DNA of 6,059 nucleotides, taken from Rhodospirillales bacterium (GTDB lineage Bacteria; Pseudomonadota; Alphaproteobacteria; Acetobacterales; Acetobacteraceae). The notes under the pieces were generated by a model. The model worked only from the letters and a program-made list of their open reading frames with translations. It was not told where the DNA came from and made no database searches. This document shows, in pieces, positions 5,778 through 6,059 of the stretch (position 1 is the stretch's first letter; each line of letters opens with the position of its first letter). A program made the translations under genes and the position numbers. The stretch is from the NCBI GenBank assembly GCA_025350425.1, contig JANXXW010000194.1:1-6059 (forward strand), in the 5' to 3' direction.

Positions 5778-6059
5778 GTGACCGCCGCCGCCGTACTGGC
5801 CTGGGCCGGACAGTCACCGGAACTACAATTCGTCTTGATCGTTCTTGGAACGTTCATACTGGAAGACGCGGCTACGGTGTTGGCTGCGATCATCGTAGCC
5901 GAAGGGGGTGTTTCAATTCCGCTGGCTCTTTCAGCCCTTTACGCCGGCATCGTGCTTGGCGACATTGGCCTATATGCGCTAGGACGGTTATCCTCTCACA
6001 TCGTGCAACTCGAGCGTTTCGTGCCGAGACACAAGCGCCTGCGAGGGCGGGAATGGCTT
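5778..6059 (+). CDS. DedA/VTT-domain (SNARE-associated type) membrane protein, 3' end cut by window edge
   Basis: 94 codons of the N-terminus are visible, open to the window end; the family usually has about 180-220 residues. The visible part has a hydrophobic helix and re-entrant-like segment (about 17-41) with the conserved acidic pair E29-D30 in GTFILEDAATV. A second hydrophobic stretch (about 47-69) ends in LGDIGLYALGR, the G-D-x3-Y-x2-G-R motif of DedA proteins. A basic loop (RHKRLRGR) follows. DedA/VTT proteins are polytopic inner-membrane proteins, several shown or proposed to flip or scramble lipids such as phospholipids or undecaprenyl phosphate; this member's substrate is unknown. 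The start is taken as the GTG at 5778, the only usual start codon in the open frame before the conserved ED motif. Its ribosome site is poor, and it begins 7 bp after the AsmA-like stop, which suggests translational coupling. Confidence 0.85.
   Translation, partial: MTAAAVLAWAGQSPELQFVLIVLGTFILEDAATVLAAIIVAEGGVSIPLALSALYAGIVLGDIGLYALGRLSSHIVQLERFVPRHKRLRGREWL
5819..5843 (+). promoter_or_regulatory. Second GGAAC-N16-CGTT match, inside the DedA-type gene
   Basis: GGAAC (5819-5823), 16 bp, CGTT (5840-5843) matches the same EcfG consensus with the same spacer as the element at 3691. It lies within codons 14-22 of the DedA-type gene, so it cannot serve a full-length version of that protein. It could drive genes downstream of the window or be a coincidence of coding sequence. 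Confidence 0.25.

Noticed and set aside
1..6059. tRNA, rRNA, CRISPR arrays, insertion sequences, prophage or integration sites
   Set aside because: No cloverleaf-like, spaced-repeat, transposase or terminal-repeat signals were seen; genes cover almost the whole window and the longest non-coding stretch is about 200 bp.

Overview
This 6.06-kb window comes from a GC-rich bacterial chromosome. It is gene-dense, has no mobile elements, RNA genes or CRISPR, and holds eight protein-coding genes, two of them cut by the window edges. The best taxonomic clue is an exact GGAAC-N16-CGTT element upstream of the AsmA-like gene. This is the promoter signature of EcfG-type general-stress sigma factors, which are confined to Alphaproteobacteria. 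The protein families fit that class (Rhodospirillales/Acetobacteraceae or Sphingomonadales would be reasonable), but the order is an inference.

Layout. Positions 1-865, minus strand, carry the N-terminal 288 residues of a class III PLP omega-amino-acid:pyruvate aminotransferase, with the PLP lysine visible close to the left edge. Divergent from it, 93 bp away, is a plus-strand pair: a glutathione S-transferase-like protein (959-1606) and, 28 bp later, a classical short-chain dehydrogenase/reductase (1635-2384). Converging on the SDR, with only 9 bp between stop codons, is a minus-strand pair: a single-domain response regulator (about 3575-3231) followed by a periplasmic PheC-type cyclohexadienyl/arogenate dehydratase (3170-2394). 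Both genes of this pair appear to use TTG starts. An approximately 200-bp divergent intergenic region follows, with the EcfG-type promoter and a candidate operator. Then come a 663-residue AsmA-family protein (3779-5770) and, 7 bp after its stop, the start of a DedA/VTT-domain membrane protein (5778 to the window end).

How the genes may work together. The first half looks like ordinary accessory metabolism: amine or beta-amino-acid transamination, a thiol-transferase-like protein, an NADP-type oxidoreductase and a periplasmic aromatic-amino-acid enzyme. Its substrates cannot be read from sequence. The most interesting unit is the AsmA-DedA pair under a predicted general-stress promoter. AsmA-like proteins belong to the beta-groove 'bridge-like' lipid-transfer superfamily, and DedA/VTT proteins are lipid scramblase or flippase candidates. 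The pair therefore resembles a compact bacterial counterpart of the eukaryotic bridge-protein plus VTT-scramblase partnership (ATG2/VPS13 with TMEM41B/VMP1). The gene order and promoter match are seen directly; the functional reading is inference.
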